This document shows positions 10,261 through 21,540 of a stretch of DNA of 64,000 nucleotides, in pieces. A model generated the notes under the pieces. It ran no database searches. It was not told where the DNA came from and saw nothing but the letters and a program-made list of their open reading frames with translations. Made by a program: the position numbers and the translations under genes. Origin of the DNA: Hofstenia miamia (lineage: Eukaryota; Xenacoelomorpha; Acoela); contig SCFE01000004.1 in the NCBI GenBank assembly GCA_004352715.1, forward strand, positions 2,396,145 through 2,460,144. The letters run 5' to 3'. The first letter of the stretch is position 1; each line of letters starts with the position of its first letter.

Positions 10261-13200
10261 TTAACACACTAGGTACAGAGTTATTTATGCCAAAAATAAT
10301 TATAGAATGTAAAATCCCATGGAATATCAATATTTATGCGATCTTACAGCAACAATCAAAGAAAAATAGGTGCTACAAAATACCTTTTCTGAATTTGTTA
10401 TACAATTATTGTTGTCAACTTTTATACATTAAGTCTAAGTTTGACTGGGGAAATTTAAAAATCAAAAAGGCGTTATATTGCTCATTGGTTCTAGTTATTG
10501 CATATTTTTAAAAAATATTAATAAGTTTGCTTTATCACTATTACTTAATAAAATGTTCGTAAATATATTTTATTTCACTTGTTAGCCGATTATAGTTTTT
10601 TAGACTATCAAATTGTTTCACATCATCGCTATAACTTAAACAACACTATTTTAACAAAAACAGAGAAAATAATAGAAATGTAGATATAAGATAAATTAAT
10701 GTTAATTTATTTTTTGCCTACACTCATTTTTTTTAATTATAGATTTTAAAATTTAAGAAAATTGTACGAATTCCTATCATTGTTAATTAGAAATTTAACT
10801 TTAAAATGTGTTGCGGTGGTTAGAAGCATTTGTGTTATAATATATTCAAAACATTTAAGAATCGAATACATTAAAGTGTACTACTAATCTACATTTAATT
10901 AATTCATTTCTACTGTATCTATATTCAACTTATTAAAAAAACTTTTGCTGGGTGGATCCGTAGAAGATTTCTGTGGTATGAGGCAATAAGAATCTTTGCC
11001 CTCAACAAACCTAGAATTGACTCTTCTTGGAATTCCTTATTTAAAAGATTAATCGTTAAACCGCTGAAATTTAGAAATCATATCTGAAGCATTAGTGGTT
11101 TCTTAGTTTTCATCACTCAGTTTAAATTGGATTATTCAATGAATTTGAATTTATTCGAAATGAAGACTGATCTGTACTCGAATTTTGGATCTGATAAATT
11201 TGTATATATTTGTGCACAAAATTTTATCAGAATAAAAAGTTAGTATCTGAATTATGCTACAATTTTTCAGCAGTAATTTGAAACTATTGCCACACAACCC
11301 ACAACAAATGTGCATTCTATATGGTAGTGATTTACGTGATTTATTTTATATTGACTAAAAGCATAACACTGTTATTGCTTAGAAATGCAATGGTTTATTG
11401 AATCAACTAATATTCTTTCATAATATAGTTTAAACATTGAGAGATATTGGTATTTTTTCTTGAAAGTAATTCACAATTTTGTGTGTAATTTCCAACTATA
11501 ATAATTATTAGAATCTAATGACTTTATGTAAATAGTTTTTAATATTAATTTTTTCTAAATTAGGAAAATATACTGTTTAATATTTCCCTTTTTGGATGAT
11601 AATAATTTAGATTACAATTACGGACAGAAGCTAAAGAACAATATTATTGTTGGAGTGGCTGAACTAAGGTCCTTCCTATACAAAGCTTTTTTTAATTACA
11701 ATATTTTCTACAAGCCTATTAAGAAATTTGGAAATCATGAACCATTGACTTCTACTAAAGAGCATTGTTTTGGCTGAAGTAGTAAAACATTAACTATTTT
11801 AATTTGAAACTTTCAATTTTTTAGAAAAGATTTATATTCTCCCCATACCTAACATTCCGAGGCCATGGAAGCAAAAACGAGCTTTAGCTCTAATTCTTTG
11901 TGTGTGCATAGATCTCTCAAACTCATTGAGGCCTGTCTTGAGTAAAGTCAGTTTATGGAACAGAGCCAGTTCGCGGAATAAGATCAAAAGTGAAAGAGTT
12001 AAGGATATATGGTAGTAGAAATTACACGTGCTAGACAATAACGAAATCTGGATAAAAATATTTAATCATTAATCGACTGAAATATATTTATTACGATATT
12101 TTGGTAATTTTCAGAGACCGAGTCAACAATTCCTCGGGAAAAGCTATATATTCAGTATATCGTAAGAAACTAAATAAGTTTCTTTCTATTTTCTAAATAG
12201 AATATAAATAATTGCATGGTTACCTTCACCATTTATGAAAAAGTTCATTTTCTATAAATATAAACAAATATTTGCGTTTTAATCCCAATCACTCCTGTAA
12301 GGGGATTTTTTGTCCACCATCCAAACTTTGTGCAGTTTCGAATATTTCATGATGTCTAATTGTAAGACTCATAAATATGTGACTAAGATATATTTTGACT
12401 CATTTTTCTGACAATTTTACAAAGAATGATCAATTTGGTGATATGCATGTAGATATCTTTAAAAACGTACATAAATTAAAAAAGATTTAATCAAAGCTGA
12501 CATTCAATTTCTTTAATCTGTCACCTAGGTAAATGTTCTTGAGAAATTTGTGCATTCATTATTAAAAATATAGCCTAAAGTGAAGAATAAATATTCAAAA
12601 ATATATCTTATTAAAAAGTGCTAAATCGGTAATTTTTGTCTCAAGGGAAACAAATTGTAAGTCCCAATCGATTAGTAACTAAATATAATGCAACATTTCC
12701 AGGTTATACAATGAAGTAAGTTAAAATGCATGCTATGCTATTCATTGTCTATTAAATATTGCAATTTGTCAAAGAAAAATTAAATATTCGTTATTAAAAC
12801 CGGAATTATTTTGAAAAGTAAAAATTTAAAAAAAATTGTGCTTTTGCTCATGAGTTTTACATTTTGGTTACAGTTTCGTCTAGTATATGAGGATGATCCT
12901 CCAGTAAGCACAGAAAAAGTCTCTCGACTTTTTAGATTCGAACAAGGTCTTATAACTAAATATAGTGCGATTTTTAGTTTCTTGTTTCTAGTAAATCAAA
13001 CAATTTTCCATTAAATATTTTACTTTATTGCATGGATTGATGATTGCGAAATTGCTGGCGTTCATTTTTTAGTCACTTTACACAAAATCCTAATCTTATC
13101 AGTCACAATACTATCGCATCTCATTAACTTAGAACAACTTGCGCCGAAGGGTAGACTTTTTATATAACTTTGCATATTTTATAAGAGTTAAAACATTTTT

Positions 13201-14008
13201 GCTCATGAATATCACTTGTTTAACCAGATTCGACCTAGAATTTTTGGGCTCCTCTGGCATTGGAAAGGAGAATTTTCTATAACTACACTATTTGATTCTG
13301 GATTGGAATATGATACGAAAACGAAACTTTACAAATATATTCTTCATATTAGCACTATAAACTTGGGATGTTAAAAAATTTGATGACATTTATATTTTTG
13401 GGGATGTCATCAAATATTAAGTTTTGGGGATTTTTTTGAAATGTATTTAATTTTGGTTTTAATAGTTGGGAAAAGATGAGAATTCATTAGAATGCATTCT
13501 TAACTTATCAAATATAATTTCATTGCTTATTATGTATATTTTCATACCTAACAATATAATAATAATGTTTTTGCAAAAATTGAAAGACTATGCTCCCGTA
13601 CAAGAATCAATACCATACATAAAATATGCAGAATATGAAAGCTCCGCAACTTTGTGAATAGTAATTAAAGGTTTGATAGTGGGGGGGGGCAGAGCAATCC
13701 TCCCCCAGGCCGAATAGGATAAAGCCAAATATCGAAATGAAGAAATTTTTACAATTAGTGACAATAACTAAAAAAAATTGAGTCTTGTGAACATATTTTT
13801 GAAATAATTTTTTCACATCTCTCCAAATTTTCAAATTTTGGATATCTACCAGGAAGTTAAACAGAGACACACCAAAATAAGTGAGTGAACAAATTAACAC
13901 GAATGGCATTGAGAAAAAGCGCTAAGTTTCTTTCCAGATAATACGTTATAAAACGCAGCTTCCCTCTTAAATTTTCATCAAACTAATTCGATCTGCTAAC
14001 CAGAAACA
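10261..14008. other. AT-rich spacer, no supported gene
   Basis: There are only short low-complexity ORFs. One stretch at about 12891-12956 (plus) lies between an acceptor-like ggttacag and a donor-like GT and could be an exon, but there is no family match. A G9-10 run with a complementary ctcccccagg nearby (13681-13710) looks like part of a dispersed repeat. Confidence 0.4.
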
Positions 14009-14469
14009 TTACTTTTGTTGAACCAGAGCCTCATTTGGAGAAGCAGTTTCACGAGAATTTCCAATCAGATAACCGGAACTGGACAATGGAGGAATAAACA
14101 ACGTGCGGTATTTTTTTATCAAAGAGTCAGTTTCATTAAAACTAAAGAAATGACTAACAAATCCTGAACCAGTTTCTTTGAGCGCTCTTTGCATTGACTC
14201 CAACAACCAATCAGAATATGTTGTCGCAAGAGACTTACTGATGGTATGACGCGTTCAAATCCTTTTCCAAAAACGATCTTAATTTTTCTTGGGAAAGATC
14301 AGTAAGTGGCAACACTCCTGAATTCTACTAATCTGCTAATTCAAAGTTGAAGATATCTCTTTCCTTGTAAGCAAATCGACATTTTACTGCGAAGGTCTTC
14401 TTAAGGCCAACCACTTCAAATGCTTTTTGTTTTGATATTGTCAGGAATATGAGGATCTTTGGATTCCAT
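14009..14469 (-). pseudogene. Unrecognised protein-coding remnant
   Basis: On the minus strand several consecutive stretches in shifting frames read like ordinary protein, not AT-rich noise. They run from a possible ATG at 14469 (MESKDPHIPDNIK), through KTFAVKCRFAYKERDIF, then LPLTDLSQEKLRSFLEKDL, to an open stretch at 14009-14206 containing LLESMQRALKETGSG and FSFNETDSLIKKYRTLF. Stops and frameshifts separate the pieces. A gtaagt donor-like site lies at about 14244, so introns are also possible. I do not recognise the family. It could be a decayed host gene, a processed pseudogene or a transposon remnant. Confidence 0.4.
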
Positions 14470-15308
14470 GAATCTTGATTTTCAGACTGAGTAAAAAATC
14501 ACAAGATGATCTGGAGCACAGTTTAATATCTTAATACATTGATAATTAGTGCTTTAGCAAACAGTGACTCCCTACAACGTGTTAAATTGGCTTGCTTATT
14601 TTTGACAGAAAATCAAAATTTGGCGCCGTTAAAGTGAAATTTTTTATGAGCAATAACATTATTTGATGTGATGCGGAATTTTGGGCATTCTTAGTAATCA
14701 GGCAGAATGATTTTTAGGATTGGTTCACACCTTAAATAATTACATAAGCTTAGAATTGTATTCTTTGTTTTTAAATATATATATATATATATTGATTACA
14801 TAGACGCAATTATTTCCTAACACAATATAAGTTGGGTGTCCTAATTTTACTTTGCGCTTGAACATTTCAGTTCGATAGATAATGGAATATTAGATGCACT
14901 GTAGTAGATTTCAAATTGAATTTGACAAAGGTACTTAGAAATACCTAACAAATATCCTTAATTAAATTTTTCTGTGAATTGATTTTCTAGTATATTCTTA
15001 AAATAGAAATTCTCAATTTTCACATAGTCGATTATATTTCCCAACTGTTTGATAGATAGAATATTATTCTATAGTATTTTAGAGCAATTGGATTTCTTTT
15101 AGTTGGTTATAAATGAAAAAAGTCTACATGTTAATTATTTGGGTTTACAACTCCAGTACATTTGTTATTATATATTTCTCTTCGAAAAATACACACCAAT
15201 ACATATACAAACTGGAAACACAAATCAAAAAAATGCCAAAATGTGAAAATTCATATTTGATTAAATTTAGTCCTATAAAGGTAAGGTACGTATGAATATG
15301 GGTTTTTT

Positions 15309-16308
15309 NNNNNNNNNNNNNNNNNNNNNNNNNNNNNNNNNNNNNNNNNNNNNNNNNNNNNNNNNNNNNNNNNNNNNNNNNNNNNNNNNNNNNNNNNNNN
15401 NNNNNNNNNNNNNNNNNNNNNNNNNNNNNNNNNNNNNNNNNNNNNNNNNNNNNNNNNNNNNNNNNNNNNNNNNNNNNNNNNNNNNNNNNNNNNNNNNNNN
15501 NNNNNNNNNNNNNNNNNNNNNNNNNNNNNNNNNNNNNNNNNNNNNNNNNNNNNNNNNNNNNNNNNNNNNNNNNNNNNNNNNNNNNNNNNNNNNNNNNNNN
15601 NNNNNNNNNNNNNNNNNNNNNNNNNNNNNNNNNNNNNNNNNNNNNNNNNNNNNNNNNNNNNNNNNNNNNNNNNNNNNNNNNNNNNNNNNNNNNNNNNNNN
15701 NNNNNNNNNNNNNNNNNNNNNNNNNNNNNNNNNNNNNNNNNNNNNNNNNNNNNNNNNNNNNNNNNNNNNNNNNNNNNNNNNNNNNNNNNNNNNNNNNNNN
15801 NNNNNNNNNNNNNNNNNNNNNNNNNNNNNNNNNNNNNNNNNNNNNNNNNNNNNNNNNNNNNNNNNNNNNNNNNNNNNNNNNNNNNNNNNNNNNNNNNNNN
15901 NNNNNNNNNNNNNNNNNNNNNNNNNNNNNNNNNNNNNNNNNNNNNNNNNNNNNNNNNNNNNNNNNNNNNNNNNNNNNNNNNNNNNNNNNNNNNNNNNNNN
16001 NNNNNNNNNNNNNNNNNNNNNNNNNNNNNNNNNNNNNNNNNNNNNNNNNNNNNNNNNNNNNNNNNNNNNNNNNNNNNNNNNNNNNNNNNNNNNNNNNNNN
16101 NNNNNNNNNNNNNNNNNNNNNNNNNNNNNNNNNNNNNNNNNNNNNNNNNNNNNNNNNNNNNNNNNNNNNNNNNNNNNNNNNNNNNNNNNNNNNNNNNNNN
16201 NNNNNNNNNNNNNNNNNNNNNNNNNNNNNNNNNNNNNNNNNNNNNNNNNNNNNNNNNNNNNNNNNNNNNNNNNNNNNNNNNNNNNNNNNNNNNNNNNNNN
16301 NNNNNNNN
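15309..16308. other. Assembly gap (1000 N)
   Basis: Run of exactly 1000 Ns, a conventional unknown-size gap. Confidence 0.99.
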
Positions 16309-16570
16309 CGATCAGTTTTTGCAGCTTGGTGACATTTTCAGGACAACTGGATGACGAAGGGCGACCAGAACTGTGCCCTTTTTCCGTTGACAATGTTTCT
16401 GCTTTGCAATTGGCAATCCATCCATAAATCGTAGCCAAACAAGGCACATCATCTGGCCATACATTGGTCAATTTCCTGTGAATATCTCCGGCAGATGTTC
16501 CATTATGATACTCGGTATACACATAAAATCTGCACGCTGAATTTGAATATTCCATTGCAACGCGACACAC
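16309..16570 (-). pseudogene. Mariner-type transposase, N-terminal DNA-binding part
   Basis: The minus-strand frame opens with MCRVAMEYSNSACRFYVYTE and continues through GTSAGDIHRKLTNVW and a helix-turn-helix-like segment YGWIANCKAETLSTEKG. It ends with SGRPSSSSCPENVTKLQKLI at the gap edge. The order (first HTH, then a W-x-x-x-F/C-K-like linker, then SGRP and ENV/I) is the N-terminal paired-type DNA-binding region of mariner/SETMAR-like transposases. The catalytic DD34D domain would fall inside the 1000-N gap. The sequence beyond the gap does not continue it, so completeness cannot be judged. Confidence 0.75.
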
Positions 16571-16784
16571 TAAAAACCAAATGAGTAATGATTATCATTC
16601 ACACACATTATATTTCTGCTAACAGTTATAAAATGTAACCAATCAACAATTAGTATGACATGCTAAATATTAATCATGCATGTACCTATGCGCAGCACAC
16701 AATAATTGCATTGCAGCATTATTCTAATTCTTTTCCAGACATGTTAATATATATATATATATATAGCATAAGTTACTGAGATAC

Positions 16785-17510
16785 ATTGATTGGAACAAAC
16801 TTCAACGCTTAACGTTTTTCATTTTTAAAAAAATTATTGTCAGATCAAAATTGCGGCAACATAAATTTGCAGTAAACTGCAAGATCTATTAAATTATAAA
16901 TATGCATGCATTTAAAATATCTTTAATGTCTTTGAACTTTGTTGATTATTAAGTAATTGCTCTTTATCTTTGTTCTTAATGTAAAGAGCTTCCATTATTC
17001 TTAAATCCTTGGTTCTTTTTTTATGCTTGCTTGATGTTTATTATGCATAAATATTTCTGATTTTAGATGCCCCTTAATATGTTTCCTTGATCTTGTAATT
17101 AAATGAGGACTTGTTTCACCAAAGTATGATTCTTGACAATCGTCACAGTTATATTCATAAACTACAAATGAAATCAAATCTAATTCAAGAGGATCCTTAT
17201 TTTTTATGATATCTTAATGATTTAAAAGTTGGTGTTATGATGGTATTACTTAGATCTTTGTTAAGGATATTAAGTTTTGATTCTAGGGTTCTTACAGAAG
17301 TTTCAATATATAGCAATTTTCAATAGATTTTTTCATGCTTTTGGTTTAAATGTTCAAAGATGTTATCAGTCATTGGATTTAGGAGGCATTCACTTACAAT
17401 CTTTTTAATGTATTTTTAAGGATAGCCATTCTGCTTAAAATGGAATTTTGTTTTGGTGATGATTTTTTAAAATTCGAAAACGCTAAGCGTTGTGGCTTGT
17501 TCCAATCAAT
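16785..17510 (-). mobile_element. Penelope-like element fragment with GIY-YIG endonuclease, bracketed by an inverted repeat
   Basis: On the minus strand, 17165 down to about 16965 encodes a decayed GIY-YIG nuclease. It contains VYEYNCDDCQESYFGETSPH (the YxG region, Y-F-G, followed by a T-S and an RSRKH basic segment) and, after a frameshift, IMEALYIKNKDKEQLLNNQ, where the Glu of the nuclease lies. Cys pairs just before YFG are typical of the C-terminal endonuclease of Penelope-like retroelements. The reverse transcriptase is not visible. The fragment is enclosed by inverted arms: attgattggaacaaac plus ttcaacgcttaacgtttttc at 16785-16820, and its near-complement at 17476-17510. (TA)n runs lie on both outer sides (16747-16766, 17508-17527). 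Confidence 0.7.
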
Positions 17511-17527
17511 ATATATATATATATATA

Positions 17528-18630
17528 ATGATATATTTATCAATATAAAACACCTTGCAACTGAAATTTTTAATTAAACATATTTATTATTAAATAGAAG
17601 TAAACTTTGTCTTTTTATAAAAATGCATATTCTTATCTATGAGATTCTTCCCTGGACAGAAATTACTAAAACATCCTTAGATTTCACTATGATTACTGGA
17701 AATGATATCTGCTAAAATGTGACATCTGTATATCCCAATGAATTAAATAGACACGACTTTCTTTTTATCATTAAATCCCGTAAGAAAATATTTTGAATTA
17801 AGAAGCTAAGGCAATAGAAATTTAAAATTACAATCATCAATGCTGCCTTCTGAATGAATTTTTCTGAAATTAGTTTTCTTCATAAGCTCAATTCGAAGAT
17901 TTATAATTTTTTCTTTCCTACATTTCAAGATTTCAAGGTGCATATAATCTTCATAAATGAATTCATCTTCTAATTTAAATCCAGAAAGGGAGATCCTTCG
18001 CTCATCAATGTTACTAGTGATCTTTCATTTTGGATTAATAGAGATTAAGTCAAACGTCATTGTTTGGTGCTTTGATTATTGCTTGAATGTCGAGCTTAAG
18101 CATACTTAAACTATCTTTTTGCATAGTATTGACCGAGTTCATTTTTTATTTGTCCATAAAGTTATTGTCTTAGATTTTTTGTGTTTTTTGACTTTACAAT
18201 AAAAGATAGTCGCAATACGAAGTTTCGTTGTAAACGTTGTGAAAAGCTCCTGTTGAACAGTGAAAACAATCACTTGAACTGAGAAAGTTCTCATAGTCTT
18301 GAATCATTCTGTGCATTTTGATATGAGGAGTTGTGCGTGTGCGTGCTTAATAAAAATATATAATTGTGCATGCATTGACTTCAAAAATATATCAATATGA
18401 ATGAAGACTTGATAAAATGCATTTTTACCTGAATAGAAAGCTCACATTTTACAATTCCATTCTCACGATTTTTTGAAAATTAATTAAAAAGTTGGAATGA
18501 AATCTAGAAATTGATGCAAAGTGATTGCAATTAATGTTCAGCTTTATTTGCGGATATTCTGATGTTAGTTCAAACAATCCATCCGCATAGAAAGGATATT
18601 TGTAACCAACATTCGGTAAGCTGACAGACA
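17528..18630. other. AT-rich spacer, no gene seen
   Basis: No coding block or repeat I can support. It precedes the transporter gene and may contain its promoter or 5' exon, but I cannot see either. Confidence 0.4.
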
Positions 18631-18759
18631 GATGTTTTCACAAATACATATCAACAAGATTCATGGCTGCTCACAAAGCCAATTGGACTTTGGATTAGTC
18701 AGTCAATCCTTCTTCTCCAATATCTTTGTGCAGCAAATAAGACTAGTATTGCGGCAGTT

Positions 18760-19938
18760 ATGCCTCTGACGGCATTAGAAAAGCAAATTTCCATCTCAAC
18801 GATTGGGACAATTATGTCTGCAGCTTATGCTACTGGATTAGTCACAAATTGCATATTTTTGAAATACTCCGCAATTGTCAGCGTCAAGAAATCATTCTTT
18901 GCAGCAGCACCAATTACAAGTATGACTATGATAGTTTTGGGATTAATATATTTCATAGACGATGCCATTGAATTTGAAATTATATTTTTGCTCTGCAGAC
19001 TTTTCTGTGGAATAACCAATACGATTGAATGCTGTTGTATTGTACCAATGGTTACAAATATAATTCCCGAACATGCTAATTCGTTTGTAGCTGTTCTGCA
19101 AGTATTTGTTGGTGCTGGATCATTCTCTGGCCCTGTTATTGGCAGCATGTTCATCCGAGCATTTTCCAACCCTACAATAACGTTTCTATTTCTTGGAGCA
19201 ACACAGCAGTTCATCTCGCTGCTAATATTGATTGCATTCTGCTTTATTAATGAAGCCAAACAGAAACAGAAACCCCCTGAAGAAGACAATAACAATTTTA
19301 AATCACTAAGTTCTGTTTTCGAGAACACTAGTATGACACACTTCTTCATTTTTTCACTCTACGTGCTGTTTTTTATGATTACAAATGGGTTTCTGGAAGT
19401 ATCAATTACAATTGTGTATAAAGATAAGTTAGAAATTGGCTACAAATCGAATTGGATTTTCTTCTTTTACCGAGATTTGGGCTACATTCCTACTTCAATC
19501 ATTATTTCATGGTTAACTAAATGGAAGCTAAATAACTTCATGTTTGCTGCATCTCTAATTTTTCTATCCATTAGTAATGTGATGTACATTGCAATCAACA
19601 TCTTTGATGTTCAAACTACATTGAATTATGTGTTAGCGGGCGTTTTTCACGCTATGGGATACGCGTTGCAAAGTACGACTGCATTATTCATATTGGAACA
19701 GTGTATTAAATTAAAGAGTCTGCAAAAATCATATGTAAGATTAGTAGTTTTTACATGGTTGATGATTATTAGACAAAGTGGGCGACTTTTTGGCACTCAA
19801 ATGGTTGGCGGAATATTGTTTTCACACTTCACCTTTTATGAAATCATGTTGTTTGCAACCATTATCTTAAATATCCCACTGTTTCTTGCCAACTTCTTAT
19901 CGTTAATATTTGGGAATTACTTTAGTCAATGCGACTAA
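18760..19938 (+). CDS. SLC18B1-like major facilitator superfamily transporter
   Basis: An intact 392-codon frame in very AT-rich DNA encodes a multi-pass membrane protein of the MFS. The N-half follows the layout of SLC18B1 (a vesicular polyamine/amine transporter-like family): PLTALEKQ just after TM1, TM2 around residues 14-35, TM3-TM4 with LLCRLFCGITNTIECC, a TM5 with VGAGSFSGPVIGSMF (the G-rich motif C of antiporter-type MFS), TM6 at about 143-163, then a cytoplasmic loop with KQKQKPPEEDNNN. The C-half has six more hydrophobic segments (about 190-210, 225-250, 260-280, 293-313, 330-345, 355-385). The annotated ATG probably is not the true N-terminus. The frame is open back to about 18633, and the residues just upstream (LWISQSILLLQYLCAA) look like TM1. 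A start or 5' exon further upstream is therefore likely. Substrate is not determinable here. Confidence 0.75.
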   Translation: MPLTALEKQISISTIGTIMSAAYATGLVTNCIFLKYSAIVSVKKSFFAAAPITSMTMIVLGLIYFIDDAIEFEIIFLLCRLFCGITNTIECCCIVPMVTNIIPEHANSFVAVLQVFVGAGSFSGPVIGSMFIRAFSNPTITFLFLGATQQFISLLILIAFCFINEAKQKQKPPEEDNNNFKSLSSVFENTSMTHFFIFSLYVLFFMITNGFLEVSITIVYKDKLEIGYKSNWIFFFYRDLGYIPTSIIISWLTKWKLNNFMFAASLIFLSISNVMYIAINIFDVQTTLNYVLAGVFHAMGYALQSTTALFILEQCIKLKSLQKSYVRLVVFTWLMIIRQSGRLFGTQMVGGILFSHFTFYEIMLFATIILNIPLFLANFLSLIFGNYFSQCD

Positions 19939-21540
19939 TTGGTACTTTCCATTTGAAATGTTACTTTAGTTATTGCTATGGCAAACAAAATTTTATACGG
20001 CACTTTTTGTTCTCTTAAGCAGCATTATTTAAGGGCATTCAAAACCAATAATTCTTTGTTTTGTTGTGCTACAATAAGTCACATTTGTTTTAATGTAAAA
20101 GTTGGTTGCAGTTACTTTTTATTTGGAAGTTAGCTTAGACATTCCCCATATATAATTTCTAAAAATGTGTAGAGTCCAAGATCAGATATATTTGGTCATT
20201 TGGGACAACCAAATTGTACTAAATTATTGTATTTGCATGTATACCCTGGGAGTTCTTTCTTGAAGCATACATGAACAGTTGCAGGAGTGTATTCCAATGT
20301 CCCTTGTGGTAGAAAACTGCTTTGTCCTAAATCTAAATTGGTTAGATTCTGCATTTTTCAAATCGGGCAAGCTAATGCTTGTAAAATATCAGAATAAGAA
20401 AAGTAAGCCAATATTTTTACTGTTCAGGCAAGATCATTATGTTGAGGAACTTAATAATTGTAATCCAAGGAAGAAACCGGAAATTGCTTAGTTCTTACAA
20501 CTAAAATAAACGTGCTGTGAATAGACTGGATGGAATGTATGGATGAAGATGGCCAATAGATGCATTTTACAATTTGGTGGGCTTTTCAATGATAAATGCC
20601 TGGGTTATTTTCAACAAAATTACGGGAAATAACCATATTTATGGTTGAACTTGCCATGCAATTAATTGAAGGACAATGAATGACGGATAGCTCTACAATA
20701 CACGTTACACGATTTGAAATACACGATTTTTCGTGTAATATTCACCTTTTTTCGTGCATCGTTATTGAAAATTTCGTGTATAATATCGTATATCAGTAAC
20801 GCACGTCAATGCACTGGCCTAATACCATCAAATATGTTTGAATGTTCAATTTCAGCATATAAGAGGGAACTATATTTTCCCATTTCTAATCTGTATTGTA
20901 AACTAAATATAATAACACTGAAAACAAAAATCCTCAATGTTTTTTTATATGGACCATATTCAAATGACCATATCTCAGCAGCCACATAATGGATTTTGGT
21001 ATTTTTTTAATTCATTAGAAATCTAGTGGATTATATTTTCATATTTTTTTCTGAAAACCGTGCAAGCAGTTTTATCATAATTATGGGAATTCAAAAATAT
21101 CCTTAGGATTCGGTAAACTAAACAAGACGTTTCCTAAATGTCGATCAATAGAAGTTACATCAAATTCTAGCTGACTAACTATTTTAATTCAAGTAAGGAC
21201 CCTAACTCAGAAATATTGCAGTATTGAGAAGATCCACATATTGGCTTGAAGCAAGCTTCTTTACCAAATGGTTTTCCTGAAAATCCGTTTAATAAATGCA
21301 TGGGTCTGTGATACACATATAAGATATTAAGCTGACAAGTACACAAATCAACGTTGGCAGCAAATACTCCAAAAAATTGAGCAATTGACAACTATTATTG
21401 AATAGCTGAAAAAGCTTTATTAAATTCCAAATGAGAAATTGTGAATAGCTCTATCTTCCATATACAGCTGATATAACCAGAATGCCATTAATCGATTAGT
21501 TTTTAATACCTAAAATACTCAAACCTAAACTTAGGACAGA
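19939..21540. other. Spacer, no gene seen
   Basis: AT-rich, with short chance ORFs (for example 20279-20491 and 20714-20989, plus) lacking motifs. Around 20703-20790 the phrases cacgatttttcgtgta and ttcgtgtata recur several times, giving local self-complementarity. I cannot assign it. Confidence 0.4.

Noticed and set aside
13607-13909. 100-codon minus-strand ORF with cysteine and hydrophobic stretches
   Set aside because: No ATG-supported conserved domain; includes the G-run repeat; probably chance.
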